Source: Rhodobacterales bacterium (GTDB taxonomy: Bacteria; Pseudomonadota; Alphaproteobacteria; Rhodobacterales; Rhodobacteraceae). From it: DNA of 5,111 nucleotides. The stretch is from positions 1 to 5,111 of the forward strand of contig JAACVA010000052.1 of NCBI GenBank assembly GCA_009992615.1, read 5' to 3'. Below, in pieces: positions 1 to 4,992 of this stretch. The position numbers were made by a program, and so were the translations under genes. Numbering within the stretch: the stretch's first letter is position 1; each line of letters starts with the position of its first letter. Below the pieces are notes generated by a model. That model was not told the origin of the DNA. It was given only the letters and a program-made list of their open reading frames with translations, and did no database searches.

Positions 1-269
1 GCCCAATCGGTCCGGCCCAGCATCCGGCGTTCGGGTTCGCTCATCGTGACGGTGTCGCGTGGGCCCTCGGCGCGGGTGTCGAAGACCACGGCACCGCTGT
101 CCGGCGCCAGATGCCCGGCCATGCAATTGAGCAGCGTCGATTTGCCGGAACCGGATTCGCCGACGATGCCCATGACCTCTCCGGGGTAGAGATCGAAGGA
201 CACATCGGTACAGCCTATATGCGCTCCATAGCGCTTGGTGACGCCCTTGACCGAGAGAAGCGGGGTCAT
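1..269 (-). CDS. phnK: PhnK, C-P lyase complex ATP-binding subunit (5' part, truncated by window edge)
   Basis: ABC-type ATPase subunit of the cytoplasmic C-P lyase machinery; in E. coli PhnK docks on PhnJ of the core complex and its ATPase activity is needed for phosphonate use in vivo. The first 89 codons are visible and begin MTPLLSVKGVTKRYG. Residues about 22-35 read DVSFDLYPGEVMGI and are followed by a complete Walker A, GESGSGKST, then LLNCMAGHLAPDSG. The segment MSEPERRMLGRTDW at the edge matches the MSEADRR..LRTEW stretch of E. coli PhnK, which separates it from PhnL and from generic transport ATPases. The family is about 250 residues, so the signature motif and Walker B lie outside the window. 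The ATG overlaps the stop of the upstream gene as ATGA; the Shine-Dalgarno is weak (TGGA), so coupled reinitiation is likely. Confidence 0.93.
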   Translation of the reverse strand, partial: MTPLLSVKGVTKRYGAHIGCTDVSFDLYPGEVMGIVGESGSGKSTLLNCMAGHLAPDSGAVVFDTRAEGPRDTVTMSEPERRMLGRTDW

Positions 270-649
270 ATTGCATTCCAGTCTGTCGGGGCCGAAAATG
301 GTCGACGATCAAAGGCGAACCAGCCGCCAGCTTTCGGATGTGGCTGCCCTTCGTTTTGGGTGATGGCTCTGCCTCTGGGAAAGCACCCGAGCAAAATGCC
401 GATCCCGCCATGCGGCAGGATCGCGACGTCGCATTTCTGCGCTTCGCTCGCGTCGGCACGGGGGGCTGCGACGATGCGGGCCTGCGCCGCGGTTGCATAT
501 TCCCGGCCGCGAACCGACGCTATCGGTGTGGCGCGCTCGCACATCATGTACCGGTTCTGTCCCGACGCCTTCAGGCCCCACTTTGGTGTGGGCACGGTTG
601 GGTCGATCACCATCTCCGCATCGGTCAGAAAGTGGACATGTCTGCTCAC
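266..649 (-). CDS. Internally deleted histidine-phosphatase-like protein between phnJ and phnK
   Basis: A 127-residue protein, if translation starts at the GTG that overlaps the phnJ stop (GTGA) behind a good AAGGA Shine-Dalgarno. Its own stop overlaps the phnK start (ATGA). The same frame extends 15 codons upstream to an ATG at 694 inside phnJ, but the GTG fits the coupling pattern better. The N-terminus (HFLTDAEMVID, then WGL...GQNR, residues 6-33) and the C-terminal half (SVRG..., AQARIVAA, DVAILPHGGIGILLGC, EGQPHP..GGWFAFD, residues 45-114) resemble a phosphoglycerate-mutase/histidine-phosphatase family member of about 190 residues. The second catalytic-type His is kept (H80 in PHGG). The first His, expected after LT/LVR near residue 10, is Asp here. 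About 60 residues of the middle, where the conserved Arg and acid/base residue would lie, appear to be missing. It may be a decaying pseudogene kept for coupling, or a repurposed non-catalytic protein. The homology is from memory; the reading frame is secure. Confidence 0.7.
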   Translation of the reverse strand: MSRHVHFLTDAEMVIDPTVPTPKWGLKASGQNRYMMCERATPIASVRGREYATAAQARIVAAPRADASEAQKCDVAILPHGGIGILLGCFPRGRAITQNEGQPHPKAGGWFAFDRRPFSAPTDWNAI

Positions 650-1503
650 GCCGTATCCTTTCCGCGAAACCCTTGCGCCTGTCGTCCCTCGCAATAGTCG
701 GTGTCCGAACAGACGAACACGCGGGTGCCGGTGTCATCCACGATGACCTCGTCGAGATAGCTGTCGGTTGCATCGCACAGGCCGCAGGCGTGGTCGGCTT
801 TGCTGGCCTCGAATGGGTGATCCTCGAAATCCAGGCTGACCACCCGGGTGTAGGGCGGCAGCGCGTAGATGCGCTGTTCGCGGCCCGCGCCGAAAAGCTG
901 GATGGCGGGGCAACCCGACATTTTGGGATTGTCGAACTTTGGAATCGGCGATGGATCCATGACGTAGCGCCCCTCGACCTTCACCGGGTAGGCATAGGCG
1001 GTGGCGATATGGCCGTGCCGTGCGATGTCCTCGTAAAGCTTCACATGCATCAGGCCGTATTCCTGAAGCGCGTGCATCTTGCGCGTCTCGGTCTCGCGCG
1101 GTTCGAGAAAGCGCAGGGGTTCCGGGATCGGCACCTGGTACACAAGGATCTGTCCTTCGGACAGCGGGTCCTCCGGGATGCGGTGACGGGTCTGGATCAC
1201 CGTCGCTTCTTTGGTCCTTGTCGTGGTCGCCACCCCCGCAGTCCGTTCGAAGAAGCTGCGGATGGATACGGCGTTCGTGGTGTCGTCGGCGCCTTGGTCG
1301 ATGACCTTGAAACGGTCCTCGGGGGTCAGGATTGCCGCCGAGACCTGCACACCCCCGGTGCCCCAGCCATAGGGCATCGGCATCTCGCGGCTGGCAAAGG
1401 GCACCTGGTAACCGGGAATGGCCAGCCCCTTGAGGATGGCACGGCGGATCATCCGCTTGGTCTGTTCGTCCAGATAGGCGAAGTTGTAGGCGTGATCGGT
1501 CAC
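646..1503 (-). CDS. phnJ: PhnJ, radical-SAM carbon-phosphorus lyase
   Basis: Catalytic subunit that cleaves the C-P bond of alpha-D-ribose 1-methylphosphonate 5-phosphate to ribose 1,2-cyclic phosphate 5-phosphate plus an alkane (methane from methylphosphonate), using S-adenosylmethionine and a [4Fe-4S] cluster. It has 285 residues (E. coli 281). All four key cysteines are present with the exact family spacing CX2CX21CX5C: C240, C243 and C265 would bind the cluster and C271 corresponds to the catalytic thiyl Cys272 of E. coli. G31 in AIPGYQVPF corresponds to the glycine proposed to carry a radical (Gly32). Other hallmarks are MPMPYGWGTGGVQ and SGCPAIQLFGAGRE. The start is a GTG (MTDHAYNFAYLDEQ) behind a strong AAGGGGGG Shine-Dalgarno, overlapping the stop of a mini-ORF as GTGA. 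The stop overlaps the next gene as GTGA. The protein looks fully functional. Confidence 0.98.
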   Translation of the reverse strand: MTDHAYNFAYLDEQTKRMIRRAILKGLAIPGYQVPFASREMPMPYGWGTGGVQVSAAILTPEDRFKVIDQGADDTTNAVSIRSFFERTAGVATTTRTKEATVIQTRHRIPEDPLSEGQILVYQVPIPEPLRFLEPRETETRKMHALQEYGLMHVKLYEDIARHGHIATAYAYPVKVEGRYVMDPSPIPKFDNPKMSGCPAIQLFGAGREQRIYALPPYTRVVSLDFEDHPFEASKADHACGLCDATDSYLDEVIVDDTGTRVFVCSDTDYCEGRQAQGFRGKDTA

Positions 1504-1571
1504 CGCACCCCCCTTTGTGCCGGTTTCCGGCGCACAAGCGAATTTCCGGTATCAAAGACGGTGGCGGTCAT
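1500..1571 (-). CDS. 23-codon mini-ORF coupling phnI to phnJ
   Basis: phnI and phnJ are separated by 64 bp, and this gap is filled exactly by a small frame. Its ATG overlaps the phnI stop (ATGA, 1568-1571) and its TGA overlaps the phnJ GTG start (GTGA, 1500-1503). The peptide begins MTATVFDTGNS and ends RKPAQRGVR; it is basic at the C-terminus and has no membrane segment or recognised domain. An AGGGGA Shine-Dalgarno lies 9 nt before the ATG. It may simply carry ribosomes from phnI to phnJ and unfold the hairpin at 1515-1537, or it may be a real small protein. It could also be a chance frame, although both overlaps match the junction style of the rest of the operon. Confidence 0.4.
   Translation of the reverse strand: MTATVFDTGNSLVRRKPAQRGVR
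1515..1537 (-). other. Imperfect hairpin just upstream of the phnJ ribosome binding site
   Basis: Read on the coding strand: TTGTG, a 2-nt bulge (CG), CCGG, loop AAA, CCGG, CACAA. This gives a stem of 5 plus 4 bp whose 3' edge touches the AAAGGGGGG Shine-Dalgarno of phnJ (1508-1516). It could protect the mRNA end or tune PhnJ expression; it has no U-tract, so it is not a typical terminator. The pairing is visible; the function is inferred. Confidence 0.4.
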
Positions 1572-2656
1572 TCGGCGACATCCCCTGCGGTGTCCGCGCC
1601 GGCCTCGCGGCGCAGCTTGCGCACCAGTTCCAGTTCGGACTGAAAGTCTACATAATGCGGCAGCTTGATATGTTCGAGAAAGCCCGTCGCCTGGATGTTG
1701 TCACCATGATAGAGGACAAATTCCGCATCCTGCGCCGGGGCGCCCTGGTTGTCCTCGCCCAGTTCCTCCCAGCGCAGCGCCCGGTCCACCAATGCCATGG
1801 AAATTGCCTTGCGTTCGGTCTGTCCGAACACCAGCCCATAGCCGCGGGTGAATTGCGGCGGCTCGGTCTTCGAGCCTTTGAACTGGTTCACCGTCTCGCA
1901 TTCCGTCACCTCGATCTCGCCGATCTCGATTGAGAATCCCAGTTCGGGGATATCCATTTCGACCGGCACGGTGCCGATGCGCAGTTCGCCGACAAAGGCG
2001 TGGTTGCGGGCGTAACCGCGCTGTGTCGAATAGGCCATCCCGAGGGTAAAGCCCTCGTCAGCGCGGGCCAGCGCTTGAAGCCGCAGCGCGCGTGAGGCGG
2101 GCAGTTCCAGCGGCGCGCGGGTCAGATCCGGTGGCGGGGTGTCATCGGCCGGCGCCTCTTCGATCAGCCCCTCTCGGTTTAGGAATTCTGTCACGTGGGG
2201 AACGTGCGATGGCGCGGCCTCGCGGGTCGGGGCCTTTGGCGCTTGGCCATCGGCGGCAAGTTTGAAATCCAGCAGGCGGTGGGTATAGTCGAAGGTCGGG
2301 CCCAGCACCTGCCCGCCAGGCAAATCCTTGAACGTGGCCGAGATGCGCCGCATACAATTCATGCGCGCGGTATCGACCGGGACGGAACCGCCGAAGCGGG
2401 GCAGGGTGGTGCGATAGGCGCGAATGAGAAAAATCGCCTCGATCAGGTCGCCCCGCGCCTGCTTGATCGCCAGCGCGGCGAGGTCGGGATCGTAGAGCGA
2501 CCCCTCGGCCATGACCCGGTTTACGGCCAGGCTGAGCTGTTCGCGGATCTGTTCCAGCGTAAGCGCCGCGATGCCAGGATCGCCACGCCGTTCCTCGGCC
2601 AGCCAGGCGTGGGCATTCTCGATGGCACGTTCGCCACCCTTGACGGCGACATACAT
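1568..2656 (-). CDS. phnI: PhnI, C-P lyase core complex subunit (purine ribonucleoside phosphonylase)
   Basis: With PhnG, PhnH and PhnL, PhnI replaces the adenine of ATP by a phosphonate to give alpha-D-ribose 1-methylphosphonate 5-triphosphate; alone the E. coli protein acts as a nucleosidase. It has 362 residues (E. coli 354). The N-terminus MYVAVKGGERAIENAHAWL and the segments RMNCMRRISATFKDLPGGQ and FTLGMAYSTQRGYARNHAFVG are typical of the family. Near the C-terminus, QATGFLEHIKLPHYVDFQ contains H329 and H334, matching the two E. coli histidines (328 and 333) that bind zinc at the PhnI-PhnJ interface. The central stretch of about residues 135-180 is Ala/Pro/Glu-rich and looks like a variable linker. 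The ATG shares one base with the phnH stop (TGATG), with GAAGGA 6 nt upstream. Confidence 0.97.
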   Translation of the reverse strand: MYVAVKGGERAIENAHAWLAEERRGDPGIAALTLEQIREQLSLAVNRVMAEGSLYDPDLAALAIKQARGDLIEAIFLIRAYRTTLPRFGGSVPVDTARMNCMRRISATFKDLPGGQVLGPTFDYTHRLLDFKLAADGQAPKAPTREAAPSHVPHVTEFLNREGLIEEAPADDTPPPDLTRAPLELPASRALRLQALARADEGFTLGMAYSTQRGYARNHAFVGELRIGTVPVEMDIPELGFSIEIGEIEVTECETVNQFKGSKTEPPQFTRGYGLVFGQTERKAISMALVDRALRWEELGEDNQGAPAQDAEFVLYHGDNIQATGFLEHIKLPHYVDFQSELELVRKLRREAGADTAGDVAE

Positions 2657-3228
2657 CAGCAGTCCTTCGGCGCGCTTATGGATGTGGACCGGGGCAGGGC
2701 GGCGACGCGGCCTCCACAGGTGAACAGGAAATCCAGCCCCAGCGGAAAGCGCGCGTGATTATCGCGAAAATCGCCTGTTCCGGGCAGGGACAATGCCGCA
2801 GTTGTGCAGATGCCCGGGCCGGTCAGGGTTGCGCCCGCGGCCTCAAGCCTGTCGGTTTCGACGATCAACGTGGCCGAGCGGTCGGGATACTCGGCCGTCC
2901 CTATGGAAAACCGGGACAGCGGCAGCAGCGCGTCCCATCGCCCCAGCGCAAATGCACAGGTTTCAGGCCCGGTCAGGGGCGCGCCGGTGTGGAAGGCGAC
3001 CCAGGCGCGTACATCCGTCGTATCCGTATCACCGGCAAGATAAAGCGGCGTGTCCGCATCGCACAGCGTCAGCAGGACGGCCCCGGCGGCAGGGGAGAGC
3101 GGGGCAGGCGGCATGGCGCCATGCAACGTCTCGATGGTGCCGGGGCGGGCCATGGCGGTCATCACGCCGCGGAAGGCATGGGCAGAATGCGTGGCGGGTG
3201 TGGTGAAACCGCCGATCAATGCGGTCAT
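2656..3228 (-). CDS. phnH: PhnH, C-P lyase core complex subunit
   Basis: Homodimerising structural subunit of the PhnG2H2I2J2 core complex, needed together with PhnG, PhnI and PhnL for ribose-phosphonate formation; it has a PLP-transferase-like fold but no known PLP chemistry. It has 190 residues (E. coli 194). Family features are FRGVMTAMARPGTI near residues 19-32, a middle TLCDADTPLYL segment, and the C-terminal FPLGLDFLFTCGGR followed by ALPRST (about 161-182). Its ATG overlaps the phnG stop (ATGA), with GGGGAGAGGA immediately upstream inside the phnG end. The stop shares one base with phnI. Nothing looks damaged. Confidence 0.96.
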   Translation of the reverse strand: MTALIGGFTTPATHSAHAFRGVMTAMARPGTIETLHGAMPPAPLSPAAGAVLLTLCDADTPLYLAGDTDTTDVRAWVAFHTGAPLTGPETCAFALGRWDALLPLSRFSIGTAEYPDRSATLIVETDRLEAAGATLTGPGICTTAALSLPGTGDFRDNHARFPLGLDFLFTCGGRVAALPRSTSISAPKDC

Positions 3229-3674
3229 CTGTCCTCTCCCCGGACCATGGTGAAGAATTCGACACGGGTCGCGGCGGCCTTGGCCGCACGGTGCTGGCGG
3301 CGGGTGCCGGCCTCTTGCTCCAGCGGCTCCAGCACTGCGGCGCGGATGCGCGGGGCTGCATCAGTCTGCATCAGCGCATCGACCAGTGCGGCGGCTTCGG
3401 CATGGTTCCTGTCGCGGCCCTGCACATATGCGTGCCCGACCGTGCCACAAGGCAGGCGCAGGGCACAGCGCGTCACGGTGATTTCCCCGAGATTGAAAGG
3501 GGTGCCGGTGCCGCCCGCCCGGCCGCGGACCATGGTGCTGCCAACCTCGGGGGCGCGCAGCCAGTCAAAGGCAGGACGATCCGCCATCAAGCCCGTGACG
3601 CGCGTCGCGGGTGATCGCGCCAACAGGCCCAGCCAGGCTTTGCGCGCCAATTCCGGTTCGATTCCGTCTTTCAT
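3225..3674 (-). CDS. phnG: PhnG, C-P lyase core complex subunit; first gene of the operon
   Basis: Small subunit of the C-P lyase core complex that pairs with PhnI. It has 149 residues (E. coli 150). Recognisable blocks are RGRAGGTGTPFNLGE (50-64) with TRCALRL after it, GRDRNHAEAAALVDALMQ (86-103), and the very conserved C-terminus TRVEFFTMVRG (136-146). An in-frame TGA directly precedes the ATG, so the start cannot lie further upstream. The Shine-Dalgarno is poor (GAAAG about 9 nt upstream), in contrast to the strong sites of phnH and phnI. It lies divergent to phnF across an 82-bp gap with likely operator sequences. Confidence 0.96.
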   Translation of the reverse strand: MKDGIEPELARKAWLGLLARSPATRVTGLMADRPAFDWLRAPEVGSTMVRGRAGGTGTPFNLGEITVTRCALRLPCGTVGHAYVQGRDRNHAEAAALVDALMQTDAAPRIRAAVLEPLEQEAGTRRQHRAAKAAATRVEFFTMVRGEDR

Positions 3675-3676
3675 TC

Positions 3677-3704
3677 AGACAACTTTCGCCGATAGTAGAC
3701 AACT
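3677..3704. repeat. 8-bp direct repeat in the phnG-phnF intergenic region
   Basis: AGACAACT occurs at 3677-3684 and again at 3697-3704, start to start exactly 20 bp, about two helical turns, so both face the same side of the DNA. The second copy lies inside the palindrome at 3692-3706; the first touches the phnG start. This is consistent with two protein contacts by PhnF or another regulator. The repeat is seen; binding is inferred. Confidence 0.5.
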
Positions 3705-3706
3705 AT
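3692..3706. promoter_or_regulatory. Candidate PhnF operator (palindrome)
   Basis: The 15-bp sequence ATAGT-AGACA-ACTAT is a perfect 5-bp inverted repeat around a 5-bp centre. It covers the putative -35 of phnF and the likely promoter zone of phnG, so a dimeric GntR/HutC repressor bound here could block both directions. It is the best dyad in the gap. It is not identical to the mycobacterial PhnF site as I remember it, so the assignment rests on position and symmetry. Confidence 0.45.
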
Positions 3707-3723
3707 ACAAACCATGCCATAAT
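3696..3723 (+). promoter_or_regulatory. Candidate extended -10 promoter of phnF
   Basis: TAGACA (3696-3701, 5 of 6 to TTGACA) is followed after 16 nt by CATAAT (3718-3723, 5 of 6 to TATAAT), preceded by TGC, which forms an extended -10. Transcription would start near 3730, leaving a leader of about 20-27 nt. The -35 lies inside the palindrome, consistent with autorepression by PhnF. Confidence 0.45.
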
Positions 3724-3756
3724 CCCCGGCTGTGGGCTAGAGGAGAAATATGAAAT

Positions 3757-4464
3757 TTGGGTTACACGCCGCTCTGGGCCGCAATCGCCCACTTGCTCCG
3801 ACAGGACATCGCCGAAGGCCGCTACGCACCCGGTGACAAGCTGCCGACCGAGGCGCAAATGTCCGACCGTCACGGCGTGAACCGCCATACCGTGCGCCAT
3901 GCCCTGGCCGCGCTGGTGCAGGAAGGCCTGGTGCGCACGCGACGCGGCGCCGGAGCTTTTGTCGCGGCGCGCCCGGCGGACTATCCGCTTGGCAAACGCG
4001 TGCGGTTTACCGAAAACCTGCGCCGCGCGGGCCGCAATCCGGGGCGCGAGGTGCTGGGCATGGAAGCGCGTGCCGCGACAGCCGAAGAGGCCGCCCTGCT
4101 GGACGTGGCGCAGGGGGCGCAGATCCTCGCCAGCCATGGCCGCAGCTTTGCGGACGGGCAGCCGATGAGCGTGTCCGAGTCGATCTTTCCACTCGAACGC
4201 CTGCCGGGGCTGGACGCCGCGCTGGCCGAAGGGCTTGGGGTCACACATGCGCTGAAGGCCGTCGGGATAAGCGACTATACCCGCGCCTCGACCCGTGTAT
4301 CGGCGGTGCTGGCCACGGCCACGCAGGCGGTGGTGTTGCAGGTGCGCGAAGGCGATCCGCTGCTGAAAACCACCAGCTTGAATGTCGATCCCGAGGGTGT
4401 TCCGGTCGAATTCGGGCGCAGTTGGTTCGCGGGGGACAGGATCACCCTGACGCTGGAGGATTAG
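3757..4464 (+). CDS. phnF: PhnF, GntR/HutC-family transcriptional repressor of phosphonate genes
   Basis: Regulator expected to bind the divergent phnF-phnG gap and release on an effector linked to phosphonate or phosphate status. It has 235 residues (E. coli PhnF 241). The N-terminal winged helix-turn-helix shows TPLW at 4-7, PGDKLPTE at 25-32, the recognition helix NRHTVRHALAAL at 42-53 and wing RTRRGAGAFVA at 60-70. An UTRA ligand domain follows (about 90-232), ending VEFGRSWFAGDRITLTL, as in HutC-type members. An in-frame TGA at 3751-3753 means the only start able to give the full domain is TTG at 3757, 11 nt after AGGAG (3741-3745). A better-placed ATG at 3750 is out of frame by one base and would end after 28 codons. 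Dropping one T of the TTT at 3756-3758 would restore an ATG start (MKLGYTPLW), so a frameshift or sequencing error is possible. Confidence 0.9.
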   Translation: MGYTPLWAAIAHLLRQDIAEGRYAPGDKLPTEAQMSDRHGVNRHTVRHALAALVQEGLVRTRRGAGAFVAARPADYPLGKRVRFTENLRRAGRNPGREVLGMEARAATAEEAALLDVAQGAQILASHGRSFADGQPMSVSESIFPLERLPGLDAALAEGLGVTHALKAVGISDYTRASTRVSAVLATATQAVVLQVREGDPLLKTTSLNVDPEGVPVEFGRSWFAGDRITLTLED

Positions 4465-4550
4465 GACCGTCGGCATCCGGACCCTCGGGATCGAACAGTC
4501 GCTGGCGCGCGATGGCGGCGAGATGAAAGAGACGATGATCAGGGTGCATC

Positions 4551-4578
4551 TGGCAAAGAATGTGGCAAAGAATGTGGC
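4551..4578. repeat. 12-bp tandem repeat, 2.3 copies
   Basis: TGGCAAAGAATG is present twice without mismatch (4551-4562 and 4563-4574), followed by a third partial TGGC (4575-4578). It ends at GGCTATTTCGCG, a possible end of the decayed insertion element. It could be replication slippage or a scar of the element's insertion. Confidence 0.8.
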
Positions 4579-4611
4579 TATTTCGCGTTTTATGTGGGTG
4601 GGCTGCATTTC

Positions 4612-4628
4612 CTGTCATCGGATGACAG
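4612..4628. repeat. Perfect 8-bp inverted repeat around one base
   Basis: CTGTCATC-G-GATGACAG. It can form a short hairpin or cruciform, but no T-run follows on either strand, so a terminator is unlikely. It lies just downstream of the transposase remnant on that gene's strand and may be a subterminal part of the old insertion element. Confidence 0.6.
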
Positions 4629-4636
4629 CACGACAT

Positions 4637-4797
4637 GTTGTATCGTGGGGGGGACGCTGGCAGGCGCCTGAGCTGGCCGGCGACGCGGAAGGCCATGTTG
4701 CTGACGTTGCGAAGCGTTCAGTGGCCGCGGGCCCGTGCTTTGGTGGCCTGGATAAAGCCATTGATGGCTTCGACGCCTCCGTTTGTCAGCCACTCAC
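4637..4797 (-). pseudogene. C-terminal remnant of an ISL3-like transposase with in-frame stop
   Basis: The minus-strand frame reads EWLTNGGVEAINGFIQATK and then ARARGH (4795-4721), followed by a TGA (4718-4720) and, in the same frame, TLRNVSNMAFRVAGQLRRLP. The block WLTNG..EAING.IQ..KARARG and the following RN..NMAF.VAG.L are typical of the C-terminus of ISL3-type (IS204/IS1001-related) transposases. The TGA stands where an Arg codon (CGA) is expected, consistent with one C-to-T change. Only about 50 codons of a roughly 400-residue enzyme remain, so it cannot be active. The frame stays open past the likely C-terminus to 4442, so the element's end is uncertain; GGCTATTTCGCG near 4577 is a candidate. 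The family call is from memory of motifs. Confidence 0.7.
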
Positions 4798-4992
4798 CAG
4801 CAAGAGTTGGAGGCTGTCGGTCAGGAATATCCGGTGGAAGAATTCAACCGGCTTTCTGTATTTGTCGACGCCCTCGCCGATATGTACCTGCCAGAGGTCT
4901 GCGGCGAATTTCGTCTGCTGATAGCGGCCGCTCGCCACGTCACGGTGCGGGCTGACAACCTCACGCCAGGCAAGCTGACGCGCAAGACCCAT
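4786..4992 (-). pseudogene. N-terminal fragment of a DUF499-type ATPase
   Basis: A 68-codon frame starts MGLARQLAWREVVSPHRDVA and continues SGRYQQTKFAADLWQVHIGEG (21-41), YRKPVEFFHRIFLTDSLQLLLV (45-66). This matches the N-terminus of large DUF499 AAA-like ATPases, which normally continue into a Walker A of the form FGGGKT at about residue 85 and run to about 1000 residues. Here the match stops at V66 and S-G-stop follows, where the sequence becomes transposase. Such proteins are often encoded with DUF1156 methylases and helicases in anti-phage islands. The fragment lacks the nucleotide-binding site and is surely inactive. The ATG lies in CCATGG with only weak Shine-Dalgarno candidates upstream. 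Identification is from remembered family sequences. Confidence 0.6.

Larger units (their letters stand above)
3692..3725 (-). promoter_or_regulatory. Weak candidate promoter for the phnGHIJK operon
   Basis: On the minus strand a TACTAT box (3697-3692) lies 17 nt after ATGGCA, each matching 4 of 6 of the sigma-70 consensus. An alternative TATAGT box lies at 3707-3702. Both overlap the palindrome. No clear Pho box (paired CTGTCAT direct repeat) is seen in the gap, so phosphate control by PhoB is not evident here. Confidence 0.25.
4465..4785. other. Eroded region downstream of phnF, no intact gene
   Basis: This stretch contains no convincing complete gene. No clear intrinsic terminator follows phnF; only weak pairing is seen near 4473-4493. 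It holds a 12-bp tandem repeat (4551-4578), a perfect short palindrome (4612-4628) and the C-terminal remnant of a transposase on the minus strand. Longer reading frames here on the plus strand look like shadows. Confidence 0.5.

Noticed and set aside
650..694. Upstream ATG (694) as start of the phosphatase-like gene
   Set aside because: It would add 15 residues (MRGTTGARVSRKGYG) lying wholly inside phnJ; the GTG at 649 has a better Shine-Dalgarno and matches the overlap style of the operon.
493..1668. Long plus-strand open frame of 391 codons opposite phnJ
   Set aside because: It lies antisense to phnJ and its neighbours, has no recognisable domain, and is the kind of long antisense frame that GC-rich coding DNA produces.
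2755..3753. Long plus-strand open frame of 332 codons opposite phnH and phnG
   Set aside because: The opposite strand encodes clear PhnH and PhnG; the plus-strand translation is Arg/Ala/Gly-rich without family features and crosses the phnF control region.
3675..3756. Pho box for PhoB control of the phn operon
   Set aside because: No pair of CTGTCAT-like direct repeats at the usual 11-bp spacing is present; the AGACAACT repeat has 20-bp spacing and a different sequence.
4466..4495. Intrinsic terminator after phnF
   Set aside because: Only a short, bulged ATCC/GGAT pairing is visible and no T-run follows, so the sequence does not support a terminator.
3703..4608. Minus-strand frame of 301 codons opposite phnF
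   Set aside because: It covers phnF, whose winged-helix and UTRA domains are unmistakable; the antisense product has no coherent domain.
4523..4921. Plus-strand frame of 132 codons in the right-hand region
   Set aside because: It runs antisense to the transposase and DUF499 remnants and through the tandem repeat; its sequence resembles no family I know.
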